Notes under the pieces: model-generated
What the model saw: the letters and a program-made list of their open reading frames with translations, nothing else
What the model was told of the DNA's origin: nothing
Database searches by the model: none
Position numbers and translations under genes: made by a program
Part shown: in pieces, positions 44,921 through 55,378 of the stretch
Numbering within the stretch: the stretch's first letter is position 1
Layout: the number at the start of each line of letters is the position of its first letter
NCBI GenBank assembly: GCA_951394045.1
Contig: OX595988.1
Location: 1,302,001 to 1,366,000 of the forward strand
Reading direction: 5' to 3'
Origin: Nitzschia sp. DOCU1
Lineage: Eukaryota; Bacillariophyta; Bacillariophyceae; Bacillariales; Bacillariaceae
DNA length: 64,000 nt

Positions 44921-45455
44921 GGTTACGACAATGGTATCACAGGCAACACAACAACTACGGCACCCTCTTCTCGTGCAAGAGCGATGTCTGTCGTCTTTTT
45001 TCCAAACCTCCGTGCGGTCGCTGGGAACGATGAGCGAGCCTGGCTTACCAAAATCTTCGCTCACATTGAGCGTAACGATACATAGCGGGTAAAACGGCGT
45101 TTTTCAGCTCTATTGCCTCTCGTGTGCTTTCGCGACGAAAAATCGCCAACGAGCCGGCCAACGTTTCGGCCGAGTGCGGCGAGCTGCGAGCGCGTCCGAC
45201 GTCGGACCCTTCGCCATCACATTTGAGCTTTCTTAGTCGAAGCAGTCAAAAATGGTACAGATTCCTTCTTCATGCGATTTTTCGGCCACCAAACCTCCAT
45301 CCGCCACTACCACTGTACTTGTTTGATAGCTGTTGGGGTTACTTTCGGCCACCAGCCTCACCGAAAATAGTCTTCTTCACCTTTTGCATCTCGCAAAGTG
45401 TTCTTGGTTGCGCTTGTCCTGCAGCAGCGTCCAAAGATGAATGCGTATTAGTATT
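44921..45455. other. Divergent promoter region
   Basis: Between V-ATPase B and the unrecognised 199-aa protein. A 111-codon plus-strand frame (45124-45459) has no recognisable features and is not called. Confidence 0.5.
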
Positions 45456-46055
45456 ATGAAACCCTTCATTCGTTGTGCTCAACAGGTTTCTGCTGCAGTA
45501 AAACGTTCAATCAAACATGCATATGTTCATCCCGAGCGTCTTGTCCATTTATTTGGTAAGCTTGTTGATGCTACCACGGGAGGATCCGTTGCCAAACTCG
45601 AAAAGAGAAAGTCCACCAAGAAATCCAAGGATACCACGTCTACTATCCATGTGGATCCGTACTGGTTTGGATATTGGAGTGGTATTGACCCACTTGATGG
45701 AGCTCTGGCCCAAAGATCATTTGTTCCCAATACTGCGGACGAATTGACGGTCATTGGGAGACAAGAGTACTTTAATCTCTGCTCCCAAGACATGATACCC
45801 GAAGGTGGGCCGGTGGAAGAGCCAGAGAATTCGTCAGACTATATTCCTGGAGTTTTAAATGGGATTGGAATTGTCAACGAAAATGGCCATTTGAATGTCA
45901 CTTTGAGCTTGACTTGTGCTAATGAGCGGGGCTTGGTGGCCTCTGCGATACCTGCGTGGTATGAACCGGTGGGGGACAATTTGATTGTGGAGAGAGCACC
46001 CTTTCGAATTGATGCCCCTCAGTATTTTCATCGCATGACTACACCTTACAACTAA
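45456..46055 (+). CDS. Unrecognised 199-aa protein, possibly mitochondrial
   Basis: I do not recognise this family. From ATG 45456 the protein begins MKPFIRCAQQVSAAVKRSIK, a basic amphipathic N-terminus without acidic residues that could be a mitochondrial presequence; an ATG five codons upstream (45441) is possible. After a Lys-rich stretch, the central part (VDPYWFGYWSGIDPLDGALAQ) and the C-terminal part (a strand-rich segment, LNVTLSLTCANERGLVASAIPAWY) look like a folded domain. No membrane helix. Divergent from the V-ATPase B gene. Good codon use and length support a real gene. Confidence 0.55.
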   Translation: MKPFIRCAQQVSAAVKRSIKHAYVHPERLVHLFGKLVDATTGGSVAKLEKRKSTKKSKDTTSTIHVDPYWFGYWSGIDPLDGALAQRSFVPNTADELTVIGRQEYFNLCSQDMIPEGGPVEEPENSSDYIPGVLNGIGIVNENGHLNVTLSLTCANERGLVASAIPAWYEPVGDNLIVERAPFRIDAPQYFHRMTTPYN

Positions 46056-47137
46056 GTGCTGGTGTATCTACTACTAGCGACGACGGAAGCACCCGTTCCT
46101 ACTAGGATGGCCTTGGATGTCATTGGCGGGCCAGTAAAGTAACATTTTGTTGATTGTCTCTACTACAAGCTGCTCAAGTTGGCAGATTTGAACTATAGGT
46201 GGCACCGTCCCCGCCAGCATGCCGAAGAAACTATCTCCCAGTAGCTAGTCCTAAGTGTATTCAGGGTGCTCTGCCACCGTCTTTTTGCTGCTAGCTATCT
46301 AGCAAGGTCAATGGAGCACGGTCTAGCTAGCTCAATTAACGGAGAGAGTGTCACCAAACCAGCAGGAGTTTGTTTTCGCTTCAAGAAACAATATCTTCGT
46401 TGCACCGCCAAGACTACCGTGATACCGGTAGTCCGCATGTAGATACTAGCGCAACTTCTTGTGACTCTCGCTAACTTCCAAAGAGCACCTCCATGTTTCA
46501 AATCTATACCTTGTTGAGAAAAACGTTCGTTTGGAGGCATTCAACCGACGACATATGTTGCAACTCTCATTGTCACGCTCGCCCAACGACTTGTTAATAA
46601 GTAAAACAGAGCGATAGTACATAATTGTGTATACCTGTACACTATCTAGTTCTCGTGCTTTTAGGACGATTTTGTCATCGTGGAACGCACGCAAATTGAC
46701 GTTGAAAGATGAAAGCTCTAAATAAAAAATGGAAGTTGGGACCGCCATAAACAGCGATTTTCTCGTTAGTGGTCGGTGCCGAGTGCCGTGCCGATTTGCA
46801 CGGTGCATCTCTTTTTGTCGAAGATGTCGCCAACACAACAACGTTGTCGAGCACGGTCGCTATCTCAATTATTGTAGCGCGCACATCATTCTTAGTTCTC
46901 TTGTGTGGGTACCTAAAGATGCGCCTTTTGACGCTAATAAATTTATACAGATCCGTATATATGTAAAAACAAAACGAATGCCCTTGGAACGAACAACTGC
47001 GCCGGTGCAAACACCAACTTTTCGTCTCACATTTTGACATACCGCCAGTTTTGGTGCAGCGATTGCTCACAATCATTCCATCCTTACAAATTTTCATTGT
47101 AAATCAAAATCGAACAACAAAGTATTCAAATCAAACA
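46056..47137. other. 1.1-kb intergenic region, no supported gene
   Basis: Contains overlapping frames of 60-140 codons on both strands (for example 46446-46841 minus) without domains or start context. CTACTACTAGCG and similar triplet tracts occur near 46070. Confidence 0.45.
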
Positions 47138-47713
47138 ATGAAACAACGAGCTCTTCTCCTAAAACTGCACAATCTCAACTCTTTCGAAACCAACAAGAAT
47201 GAAGGGCAAACGTTTGACATGATTTTCAGAGCCTCTCCCTCAAATGGAAAGTGTATGTCGCCCCAAGTCTCTAAGGCAAATCCGATCGACGAATGCATTT
47301 CTTCTCAAATACTTCCTCTGCCTTCGACGGTGGAGTTTAAATCTGGAGAAGTGGATGATATTGGAAGTGATTGGGAAATGTCAGACGACGACAGCCTTCG
47401 CTCCAACGAGGATAACGACATCTACCCGATCCAAACTGTGACCCCTCTTGCCGCAGATCACACTACCAGTCTTTATTCCTTTTACTTTGAAGAAAATGAT
47501 ATGGGCTGTGACGAAGATGATGCCTCTGTCTCTCTACATGACGATGTTTCATTGGAAGACGTTGACTTCTGCCTTGACGAAATCAGTGATAACCCAGAAG
47601 CATTTTGGTCCAACACAGCAATGGCAGCAACGCAAGAGAGACGGCTTTCACCTGCTCAAATCAGCTTATCAAGTGAGGCATTTGATGACTTACAAAGCGC
47701 CGATTCGCTGTAG
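47138..47713 (+). CDS. Unrecognised acidic 191-aa protein
   Basis: No family recognised. Starts MKQRALLLKLHNLNSF; the remainder is strongly acidic and Ser/Asp-rich (GSDWEMSDDDSLRSNEDND, CDEDDASVSLHDDVSLEDVD) with no cysteines in a pattern and no membrane segment. Likely disordered, as in transcription activation regions or regulatory proteins, but that is only composition. In-frame codons upstream of 47138 lack an ATG. It may be a true diatom-specific gene; no splice sites were needed. Confidence 0.4.
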   Translation: MKQRALLLKLHNLNSFETNKNEGQTFDMIFRASPSNGKCMSPQVSKANPIDECISSQILPLPSTVEFKSGEVDDIGSDWEMSDDDSLRSNEDNDIYPIQTVTPLAADHTTSLYSFYFEENDMGCDEDDASVSLHDDVSLEDVDFCLDEISDNPEAFWSNTAMAATQERRLSPAQISLSSEAFDDLQSADSL

Positions 47714-47848
47714 CGGCTAGCAATATTGCTAGGCGCGTTCACGGGGGTTTTGACAGCGAAAAGACCAGCAGTAGAATAACTCTCATAATGCTACGAAATT
47801 ATCGCTGCTCCTTTAGACTTGATTCTGGTGGTTAACTACAGCATCCGT

Positions 47849-49240
47849 TCATTGATCTAAAGTGGACATGGTTGGTCGCCGCCCGCCTAATAGGTACTGT
47901 GCGCGCTCCTCGCCAACCAAATCTAAAAATCGCGAAAACCAACGGAATACCCCATGTTCACACGAGCTCCCAGAGGTCAAATGTGCTCGAAGTTCCCATT
48001 CGACTCGGTTTCTTCTCGAATCTCCCCGAGATGCATATCGTTCCCAGGACCCAATATAGTGATTGAGATAAAAGAGTGATTCTGCAAAGTTTCCGACAGC
48101 TCCTGGTCCACACTCGGGTTTGTAAGGGCGATGAATGTTACGAGGGGTCCGTTCGATGACTTCATTGGAAAGCCGAGAAACGTCCAGCATGACCTTGCCG
48201 TACTTGGATTTGCTAAAGTCGCCCTTTTTAGCGTGTTGAGTAAAGCGTAGGGTACTCAACTCTTCGTAACGAAACTTGGACTGCGCCACTTGTACGGCTG
48301 AAGCAGCTTCTGGACAAGTAACATTCTCAAGTGCGCCATAGAGGAGACGAGGAATCGTGTAACAGGGTCCCAATTCTTGTATATCGTCAAGCGTATGAAT
48401 GGCATCTAACACTGTGGATGTGCTCTCCAGAGAAGGAAGCGCATGCCGTTGCTGAAATGCGACCGGATCAATCTCGTTTGGATGGCTTCTACTACTAGAC
48501 GTCACGTCTCTTTGACGCAGTGTTCTGTTCTCCATAGGAACAACCCGATTCATGGCTAGAAACTCGTCGGTGTCAATGAGTGTAACCCACTTCAGACCCT
48601 TTGACTTTAAGAAGGCCACACAAGTGGAAATAAACGAACGTTGTCGGTGAACAAAGGAATGGTGCGCCTCCTCATGTTCCATAGAGAAGTTACCCCGTCG
48701 TTTGGAAGACGTTGATGAATGTGAATTGCTGCTGTTGCTGCTCATTCTAGCGGTAGACATGGCCTGACGGTCAACCACAAAATCACTGGCATTGACGACC
48801 CAGTAGTGCAGGCCAGTGCCAGCTGTAGTCCATCGCCTCAAGACTTCGGTTGGATCATGACGGTTTCCTTCATCCGATCCCACAAAGACATAGCGAAGAG
48901 GCAACGTCGTGTAGTGATATGCCAGCCATTCATACAACAAATCATTATCCTCTTTGATCATCAGGCAAGCCCCAAAGCTCTCGCTGGGCGGCAAGTGCAA
49001 CGGCGGCGCAAATGACGGCACATTGGATCTGTGGTCCCCCCGTACTGTCAGTGGAGAAGGATCAAAATGACCCACTTTAATCTCAAAGTGTTTCTGAAGC
49101 GTTACGGAATGATACAGTTGCAATGATATCAGTATCGCGGGTACCAGAAAAAGCCTCAGAACCAAGTTGGTGCGTGCCGATATTTGCAACAATGCTGGAT
49201 AATTCGCCATTAAGAACTTGGCAGCAAGAAACAGCAGCAT
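47849..49240 (-). CDS. Type II membrane glycosyltransferase, GT92/GT2-like
   Basis: Predicted Golgi-type glycosyltransferase. Intronless, 463 aa. A single membrane anchor near residues 26-43 (LVLRLFLVPAILISLQLY) gives type II topology with the catalytic domain lumenal. Family features: ACLMIKEDNDLLYEWLAYHY (91-110), the nucleotide-sugar region typical of GT92/DUF23-like and glycosyl_transf_2_4 proteins; YVFVGSDEGNRHDPTEVLRRW; and the metal-binding DxD within WVTLIDTDEFLAMN (Asp223-Asp225). A later conserved-looking histidine region (HRPYKPECGPG, LNHYIGSWERYASR) matches the acceptor side of these enzymes. A Ser-rich insert (163-182) splits the domain. Donor and acceptor sugars are unknown. Confidence 0.75.
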   Translation of the reverse strand: MLLFLAAKFLMANYPALLQISARTNLVLRLFLVPAILISLQLYHSVTLQKHFEIKVGHFDPSPLTVRGDHRSNVPSFAPPLHLPPSESFGACLMIKEDNDLLYEWLAYHYTTLPLRYVFVGSDEGNRHDPTEVLRRWTTAGTGLHYWVVNASDFVVDRQAMSTARMSSNSSNSHSSTSSKRRGNFSMEHEEAHHSFVHRQRSFISTCVAFLKSKGLKWVTLIDTDEFLAMNRVVPMENRTLRQRDVTSSSRSHPNEIDPVAFQQRHALPSLESTSTVLDAIHTLDDIQELGPCYTIPRLLYGALENVTCPEAASAVQVAQSKFRYEELSTLRFTQHAKKGDFSKSKYGKVMLDVSRLSNEVIERTPRNIHRPYKPECGPGAVGNFAESLFYLNHYIGSWERYASRGDSRRNRVEWELRAHLTSGSSCEHGVFRWFSRFLDLVGEERAQYLLGGRRPTMSTLDQ

Positions 49241-49756
49241 TCTCTTGTATCAAAGAGAGGGAGAGGGTGTGAGAGTCACTCGTAGTAACCCTGTAATAGG
49301 CAGAGTACAGAACAGCACATCACTGCGTATTTGCGTCTTTGTCATTGTCCCGTGACGAGGATCCTTCGAGTTTAAATTTAGAATTTGGGGGGAATGAGTT
49401 CATCATCGTTGGAGGGAGGGGATTCCTCCAAAACTACCCCAACTTTCTCCCGACTGGCATGCTCCATGTATTGTTACCTACATGTCTGAATATATTGTCA
49501 TGATCGATCTGTCTTCCCGCGCGAAAAATGGATCCGTTAAGTTTTGTGGATGCAGGTGCGGCTCCAACACAGTTGCCGCCGTCCACGCACGATCCAACGA
49601 AAGGGGTGCACCACCGTAACAAGAGAAAGAGCATGGACGGTCTGCCCACAAGACTGCCGCCGTTTCTTTCAAAGCGAAAGGAAGGACCCAAGACCATATC
49701 CAGCACAACAGGAGTATCATTCAACACATTTGAAAGACCAGTATCAATACAATACC
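49241..49756. other. Divergent spacer, no gene seen
   Basis: Between the glycosyltransferase and the 8-TM protein. Frames at 49434-49727 (minus) and 49528-49806 (plus) overlap each other and lack support. Confidence 0.5.
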
Positions 49757-50816
49757 ATGAACATCAACCAAGAGACTGGAGAAGCAATTGTGGGTCAGGG
49801 CCGTAGCCCCCGATTCACGCTATGGGTGTCCTTTTTGGTCTTTTCGACCATCACCATGGGCTCAGCAGTCGGAGTGGTACGTCGACGGTGGTCCTATTCG
49901 CTGTAGAAGTCTGGATATTTCATTCTGCGATTCATGCTTTCTTACACTGTTGCATTGCTTGCTTTCTCGGCTTTGTCTCTGGATCATCGTCGAGCAGAAG
50001 AAGAGTCGTGGAGATTCGGACAGCAATGCGAAGTGGGCCGTCACGTGCAGTGCCATTACCTTTGCCGTTACGGGACTTGTAGTCTTGATGCACATGAGCC
50101 CCGTGCTCTCCTCCTTTATTGTCAATACTCGCATCGAAGGAGTTCTGTGTTTGCTTCTGGCTGCTTTCTGGGCTGCCACCGTCTCTGTAGTTTCCAATGC
50201 TAGTACGGGTCTAGCGGTCAATTCGGAACTGAGCAACACAATTGTCAATGGAAACTTGTACTATTTCAGCTGGGCCGGGTTTGTCACGTCCATCATGCTG
50301 TGTGTGGCGTACTTGCGAGGTGTCTTTGGCGTTGATTTGGCGGGTGAAATGAAGAACCGAGCAGCTCGATTGACTCTCTGGTCTGGATTGCTCGCTTGTC
50401 AACTGGTCGTCATGGGTGCTTCCGCGAACGTTTTCGACAAGGATTGCGCCTTCCAAGATACGACGTCACCCTACTGTAAGAGAACCAAGTATGGCATCTC
50501 CTTGGGTGCCATTGGTACTTTTTTCGCTTTGGCCGTTGTAGGAATGAAGATGGTGACGGCAGTTGCTCCCTTTGTCGTGGAGGGTATCCTTGCCATTGTC
50601 CTGTGCATCATGAACGGCTTTGGAGTGGCTTTCTTGACTTCGGCAAATGGACCTGGAGCTCCCATTGGAAACCTGTATTACTTCTCTTGGCTCTCATTCT
50701 TGTGCAATATGGTGCTGGTGACCAGCGTTTACGAGGACTACCGCAACCTCGGGGTTGCGCCTGAGAAGGAAGGCGAGGATGACGTTCAAGTGGAAAACAT
50801 GGATGATGCAATCTAA
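49757..50816 (+). CDS. Eight-span membrane protein built of two 4-TM halves
   Basis: Function not recognised. Best model: exon 1 49757-49876, exon 2 about 49998-50816 (121-nt phase-0 intron, GTACGT...GAGCAG; an acceptor 3 nt earlier is equally possible), 312 aa. Eight hydrophobic helices fall into two similar halves. Half 1 starts RFTLWVSFLVFSTITMGSAV and ends GNLYYFSWAGFVTSIMLCVA; half 2 starts RLTLWSGLLACQLVVMGASA and ends GNLYYFSWLSFLCNMVLVTS. Third helices also align (IEGVLCLLLAAFWAATV and VEGILAIVLCIMNGFGV). The layout resembles tandem MARVEL-like 4-TM domains, but that name is inference. The C-terminus is acidic and cytosolic-looking (EKEGEDDVQVENMDD). No plastid presequence. Confidence 0.7.
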
Positions 50817-51017
50817 ACACTCTGGGATGGTAAGGATCGGCCGGATGCCCTTGGGATAGGGCGTACATATGAATAGATTAGCGCTGCTAGTAACAAAATC
50901 ATCTTTGTTGTATTCGCCCTACTTTTGCGATGCGTCATTTTTGCGTCGACGGCTGTATCGCAGGCGCTAGATTTACAAAAAATGGGCGGTCAAGTGATCC
51001 ACCACGAGATCATTCCT

Positions 51018-51780
51018 CTAGTTTTCTTTCTTTTCCGACGTTTCGGAAGGTGCGTTTATCACAACCGAAAGAATAAACGTCCAAACACCCGTAATTAACA
51101 ATACCAACAGTGATGAGTAGAATTCACCCTTCTCTTCTTCCGCCGTCGGTTCCTTCTCGTATCCCATTGATGACCATCCCTGTGCCAAAAGATCCACCAC
51201 TAATTTGTTGAAGGAGATCTGATCCAAATAAGCCGTCAGGAGAGCCCCCAGGGCGATTGCCGTCAATCCAATCGGTGCATTGCTCATGAGACTGGGTAGA
51301 TAACGATCCGGCCATCCAAATACTAGCAGTGAAATCAAGGCATGCCCGACAGGTATGAAAATCAAGTACACAATAGAGTATATTGTTGAGGGAGGAGCTG
51401 TTCCTTCAAATTGAACCACTGCTGTATTGTATGCCACCATAAAGCCAACGTTGGATATAAAGCCGTTCAGACCAAATCGAATGTGCATCGGGACTTTATG
51501 CAGAAAGCTGAATAAATGTACAAAATGAGAAAGATAAAGAACAATAATCCATTCACAGATTATCATCGGGCCAGTTGACTTACGGGTGGAGCAGCCGTGG
51601 TGGTTGCTTCTTTTGTGTGTCCGACATTTTCAGGGGTAATCGATGGTGGTTACTGCTCGCTGGTGCCGCTGGAAGGTCTCTTATTTGTTCGTTCAGCAAT
51701 TTGCGATCTTCGGCCACTGGGTTAGAGATATTTGGCGGTGCAGCTTCCAGATAATGAAGTGCCTCCTCGTCGATTGTCAT
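51018..51780 (-). CDS. Four-span membrane protein, possibly GtrA-like
   Basis: Not firmly recognised. Minus-strand exons are 51780-51584 and 51507-51018 (76-nt phase-2 intron), 228 aa. Residues 1-65 are hydrophilic (MTIDEEALHYLEAAPPNIS...). Four hydrophobic helices follow: one around MHIRFGLNGFISNVGFMVAY, then IYSIVYLIFIPVGHALISLLVF, IGLTAIALGALLTAYL, and a C-terminal helix, LLVLLITGVWTFILSVVI. The opening RFGLNGFISNVGFMVAYN recalls GtrA-type flippase-like proteins, and the length fits, but I would not rely on this. Separated by 201 bp from the convergent 8-TM gene. Confidence 0.6.
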
Positions 51781-52299
51781 TGACAAGCTGTGAATCGAAG
51801 GACCGAAACTAGAGTTTTCAAGTGCTCAGAGTCTCTTCGTCTCTGACAGATCAATAGAGTTTCTCCTTTCAGTGAAGTCAAATTTTCTCTTGCAGCTTGC
51901 TTCTACAATAGAATGGTGGTCGCTTGAGAAGCTTGTGCTTCGAATCTTTCTGATTGTTGCTGCTCTAAGGCTTTGACGAGGTCTACTACTTGAGAAGATG
52001 ACAAGCAATCCGAGGTGCGGGAGGACATGATGCGAGTTGTTAACTTTTTGTTCGTTCGTAAATTGGGGGATGACGTGGACTATTTTTATAAAAGGGGGAT
52101 TAAAAATTTCTTCAGTCACCATTTATTTCAGTCGAATAAATCATAAAATTTCTTAGTAAGAGGTAAGCGTTCACCGCACTGCTCTCACGCTTGGGGCGCC
52201 ATGGAAATGGGTCGGGCAACCAACAAGCCACCCAAGGAAGTGCCGCTGCTCCGCATCGCAACTCATCCACTACTACCTTACGGTTATCAAACAATCAAA
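51781..52299. other. Divergent spacer to ribosomal protein gene
   Basis: Promoter region for the 4-TM gene and eL27. Small minus-strand frames (51826-52122, 52112-52294) have no support. Confidence 0.5.
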
Positions 52300-52951
52300 A
52301 TGGCGATCATCAGTGAGTGTTAGAGTGTCTTTGTTCAAATTGTTGAAGGCTGTTGGTTTTCGGTTGTTTCGGTTCTCGTGGCGGTGTAGAGATTAGGATT
52401 TGGTCCCTCTTTCGTGGTGGTGTGTTGAAACCTGTGGACTGCTCGGAATCCCCCTCCTTGGCCCTGTAATACATTCTCAATGCATGTGCTAATCATTTTA
52501 TCTCTTTCCTTTTATCTGTTCGTCAGAGTCGGGAAAAGTTGTAATTGTCCTTGCGGGTCGACACGCCGGAAAGAAGGCCGTGGTAGTAAAGACCTTCGAT
52601 GATGGCAATAGCGACAAGCGTTTCTCTCACTGTCTGGTGGCTGGGTTGGCCCGAGGACCGCGAAAGATCACTAAGTCTATGAAGAAGGAGAAGGCGGAAA
52701 AGCGATCCAAGGCCATGAAGCCTTTCGTCAAGTACATGAACGTCCGTCACGTATTCCCCACGCGTTATGTCGTTGATCTTGATTTGAAGAAGGCCGTCGA
52801 TGAGGCTGAGCTTGTAGATGCTGAACGAAAGGTGGACGTCAAGAAGAATCTCAAGAAACTTTTCCTTGACCGATATTTGAACCAAAAGGAGGTTACCAGC
52901 GAGAAGAAGGCCCAGGGAAGCACTTATTTCTTCCAAAAACTAAGTTTCTAA
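52300..52951 (+). CDS. RPL27: 60S ribosomal protein eL27
   Basis: Structural protein of the cytosolic large ribosomal subunit. Exon 1 is only 13 nt (52300-52312, MAII plus one base); exon 2 is 52527-52951. The 214-nt phase-1 intron just after the start codon is a common pattern for ribosomal protein genes. 145 aa, slightly longer than the animal protein (136). Conserved features: KSGKVVIVLAGRHAGKKAVVVK (KOW-type N-terminal barrel; first 20 residues shown overlap the splice), DDGNSDKRFSHCLVAG, FVKYMNVRHVFPTRYVVD, and the C-terminus TYFFQKLSF. The start is the ATG in CAAAATGG. Confidence 0.93.
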
Positions 52952-53137
52952 GCGCCAACCAAACCTGTACTTTTTGATGAATTTCGTCGACGGTTTCTAT
53001 TTTTAGGGCACTGTTTTGTCTCTCGGGTGCGTTAGAATGTGTCATAGATGGAGAGTAGCACCAGTTCTCCCAAGCTAGTGGGCTTCGGCAAAAAAATCGT
53101 TGGGACCATAGATCTACGAAACACAAAGAGAATGGAA

Positions 53138-53632
53138 CTAGGATGATTTGCGCGAGCTGCTGATACCATAGGGGCACGATGGACAATCCAGGTTCCGAAG
53201 GGCTTGGAGCATGAACTCAGGATCGCCTTCCATTACCTGTTGGTTGCACGATTTCTCTGAAAGATCGCGTGTTTTCAGAATTACTTCCGCGGCCTCTTCC
53301 CTTGCTACGGGGTTCTTGCATCCGATCATAGCACGCCTCTTTTTACCAGCGTCAGATTTCGGGTTGTTGTCATATACGCTGCCTCCGCTCATGTCGCCAG
53401 TATTCATTCGTTCAAGGTTCCTTGCATTCGAACTGTAAGATTTAGCATTAGCTTCGTTCGGCAGTGCTACCAACGAAAGCCCAGCGATAAAAAATGAGTT
53501 CAGCAGTGACCTTCTTTGTTCGGAAATTTGCTGTGGCAGATGACGCTCAGAGGGTTTTCCAAGGAGCTGTAGGCTCGAACAGAGAGCGAGATGGGCCACC
53601 AGAAAGTAGCAAACAGGAAGAAAACGCCTCAT
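53138..53632 (-). CDS. Probable thylakoid-lumen protein (Tat-type bipartite targeting)
   Basis: Function unknown. From ATG 53632 the protein is 164 aa. It begins with a signal peptide (MRRFLPVCYFLVAHLALCSS), a short transit region, then a second targeting signal: twin Arg in EQRRSLLNSFF followed by a hydrophobic core and cleavage-like ANA (about 68). This order, ER signal, transit, Tat signal, is that of diatom thylakoid-lumen proteins. The mature part (~95 aa) contains four Cys (GCKNP, KSCNQQ, LDCPSCPYG); the closing CPSC could bind a metal or form a disulphide. A longer frame exists upstream (20 codons) but adds no targeting feature. Not a PSII subunit I can name. Confidence 0.6.
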   Translation of the reverse strand: MRRFLPVCYFLVAHLALCSSLQLLGKPSERHLPQQISEQRRSLLNSFFIAGLSLVALPNEANAKSYSSNARNLERMNTGDMSGGSVYDNNPKSDAGKKRRAMIGCKNPVAREEAAEVILKTRDLSEKSCNQQVMEGDPEFMLQALRNLDCPSCPYGISSSRKSS

Positions 53633-54169
53633 CGTTGCTGTAAAAGATCCTTCTTCGAATTCGCGAGAGTGAATTGGATCAAAATGCAGCAATCAGCACA
53701 CGCGCCTCGAGAATTAGTTTCGAAATGGCTAGGACGAGGTTGTCAATCGATTTGTAAAGGTGGAACTGAGCAATTGATTACCCTTTTCACCAACAACTTC
53801 ATCGATGTCCAAATCAAATGGGAAGGATCATCGAGATCATCTTCATCCGATCTAAAAACTCGTCCGCCCGCCGCCGGCCGAAGATACCCCCGACGACCAA
53901 TTCGAATGGATGAATTTCTTGGGGGGAGCGAGGCCGCCTCGCTCTGTTCTGTCGGCACGCGTCACTCGCTCGCGAGATAACGAGCACAACCCTCCATTTT
54001 CATTCCCTCCTCTTCGATTTTCGCTCCTAAATCCCGCCGCCTTTTGCTTTAACGCATTTGCTTGACTTGTCTTCAAGCATCGTTGAGCTACTGGTCCTTT
54101 CAGAGGATTCATTCTTTGCCACTTACATCGGGTCAATATTCATCTGAACGTTGCGTTTAAAACAGGGAA
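53633..54169. other. Divergent spacer
   Basis: Between the lumen protein and the small split gene. GC-rich stretch near 53865-53965 with overlapping frames but no supported gene. Confidence 0.5.
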
Positions 54170-54427
54170 ATGGCGACTGCTGAAGAACCATTGACACCCG
54201 TCGATTACGTCATCAATGGCGTCAAGGTGCGTTGAAAGTCGCACCGCTTTTTATCACAAAATACCATTGTCTCAACCGTTCCCTTTGATGTTCGACAGAT
54301 TCTGTTCGCACTTTCTCCTCTGATTGCGCTTGCATATGTACTGCTATCGGCGTTCGAGGCAGAGGAAGTGGAGATGACGAAACGAAACAAGAAGACAGAT
54401 TTCAACCTGGAAGGTCACGGAGAATAG
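54170..54427 (+). CDS. Small single-span membrane protein, 61 aa, two exons
   Basis: Not recognised. Exons are 54170-54226 and 54299-54427 with a 72-nt phase-0 intron (GTGCGT...CGACAG), product 61 aa. Exon 1 encodes MATAEEPLTPVDYVINGVK; exon 2 starts with a hydrophobic helix (ILFALSPLIALAYVLLSAF, residues 20-38) and ends in a charged tail (VEMTKRNKKTDFNLEGHGE). N-out/C-in or the reverse cannot be decided. Size and layout resemble accessory subunits of respiratory or protein-translocation complexes. Evidence for a real gene is the AAATGGCG start context, clean intron borders that join in frame and a typical single-span profile. Neither exon stands out as a long reading frame, so automatic annotation may miss it. 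Confidence 0.5.
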
Positions 54428-55378
54428 GATGCTTGTTTCTTACTTGCAGCCATCAGGCTTCGATTTTTGGTTTTCGTGGGGCTGAAGATGTTCGTGTGTC
54501 CAACAAGTTGTCTGATCCGCCTGGGAATTCGCTGGGATGGAATTACGCTATAGAGAGCCGCATGTATTTGGTATAGATGGGAAGTGTGGAGTGGTGGAGT
54601 CTCGACGTTCGGGCTTTCCAAGCAACCTTTACTAGGAGACAATTTTATCTAGTAGGAACTACGAGCTTAGAATAGAGACCGAAGAATGCGGGGTCTGAAA
54701 AGGTGATCATTTCTGAGGCGGGGCGAACATCATTTTTAAGAGTCAGTAGTCACTGGCTCATCACTTGAGGGTCGAAATTCGTTCCGTTGATGGAAACTTC
54801 TCCTGCTTCGCATCATTGTCCTTAAAGCAGACTTGCCTTCACGAGCCTGTTACTTGATGTAGCAGGAGGGTAGTTTCATTTCCAGACATGTCGACGGCTG
54901 AGATTCCATTTCAAGAGTCCATTGAATCAAGATTTGTACGATTTCATAGATTGGTAACAAGCAATTTTGATACGAGCTCTATTCGAAAAGGGGTGACGCC
55001 GGAGCTCTCATCAATAATGACTAATCTGACTGCGCGATCTTGACCCCTCCATCAAGTTCACCATCGTCAGTCAAATCTCGCTTGCTAGCTTGACACTTTG
55101 CGCGCATCTTTCCACAGTTTCCCAAAAAGATTTGTTCAACCAAGTAAGTTGACACCATGTGGCAGCTGCATCGTCTTTTTTCGGGCATCGATCACTGCAT
55201 TGTGCTTCACTTTATTGAATTCGATCATGTATATTGTGAAAATGAGAGGCTACAAACTTACGTTTGGTGGAATCAACAATTTCTGCGTGAAAATGACCGA
55301 ATGCACCACAGGGTTGTTTGAACGAGCTCGTGACTAACTCTCACTTTGTCCTCTTTCTTGTGGAATATCTTTTTAGAA
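54428..55378. other. 0.95-kb spacer, probable 5' UTR intron of lumen gene
   Basis: No gene called. A pyrimidine-rich tract ending CTTTTTAG lies 2 nt before the next start codon (55379), suggesting a 5' UTR intron acceptor. The donor is not located. Confidence 0.4.
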
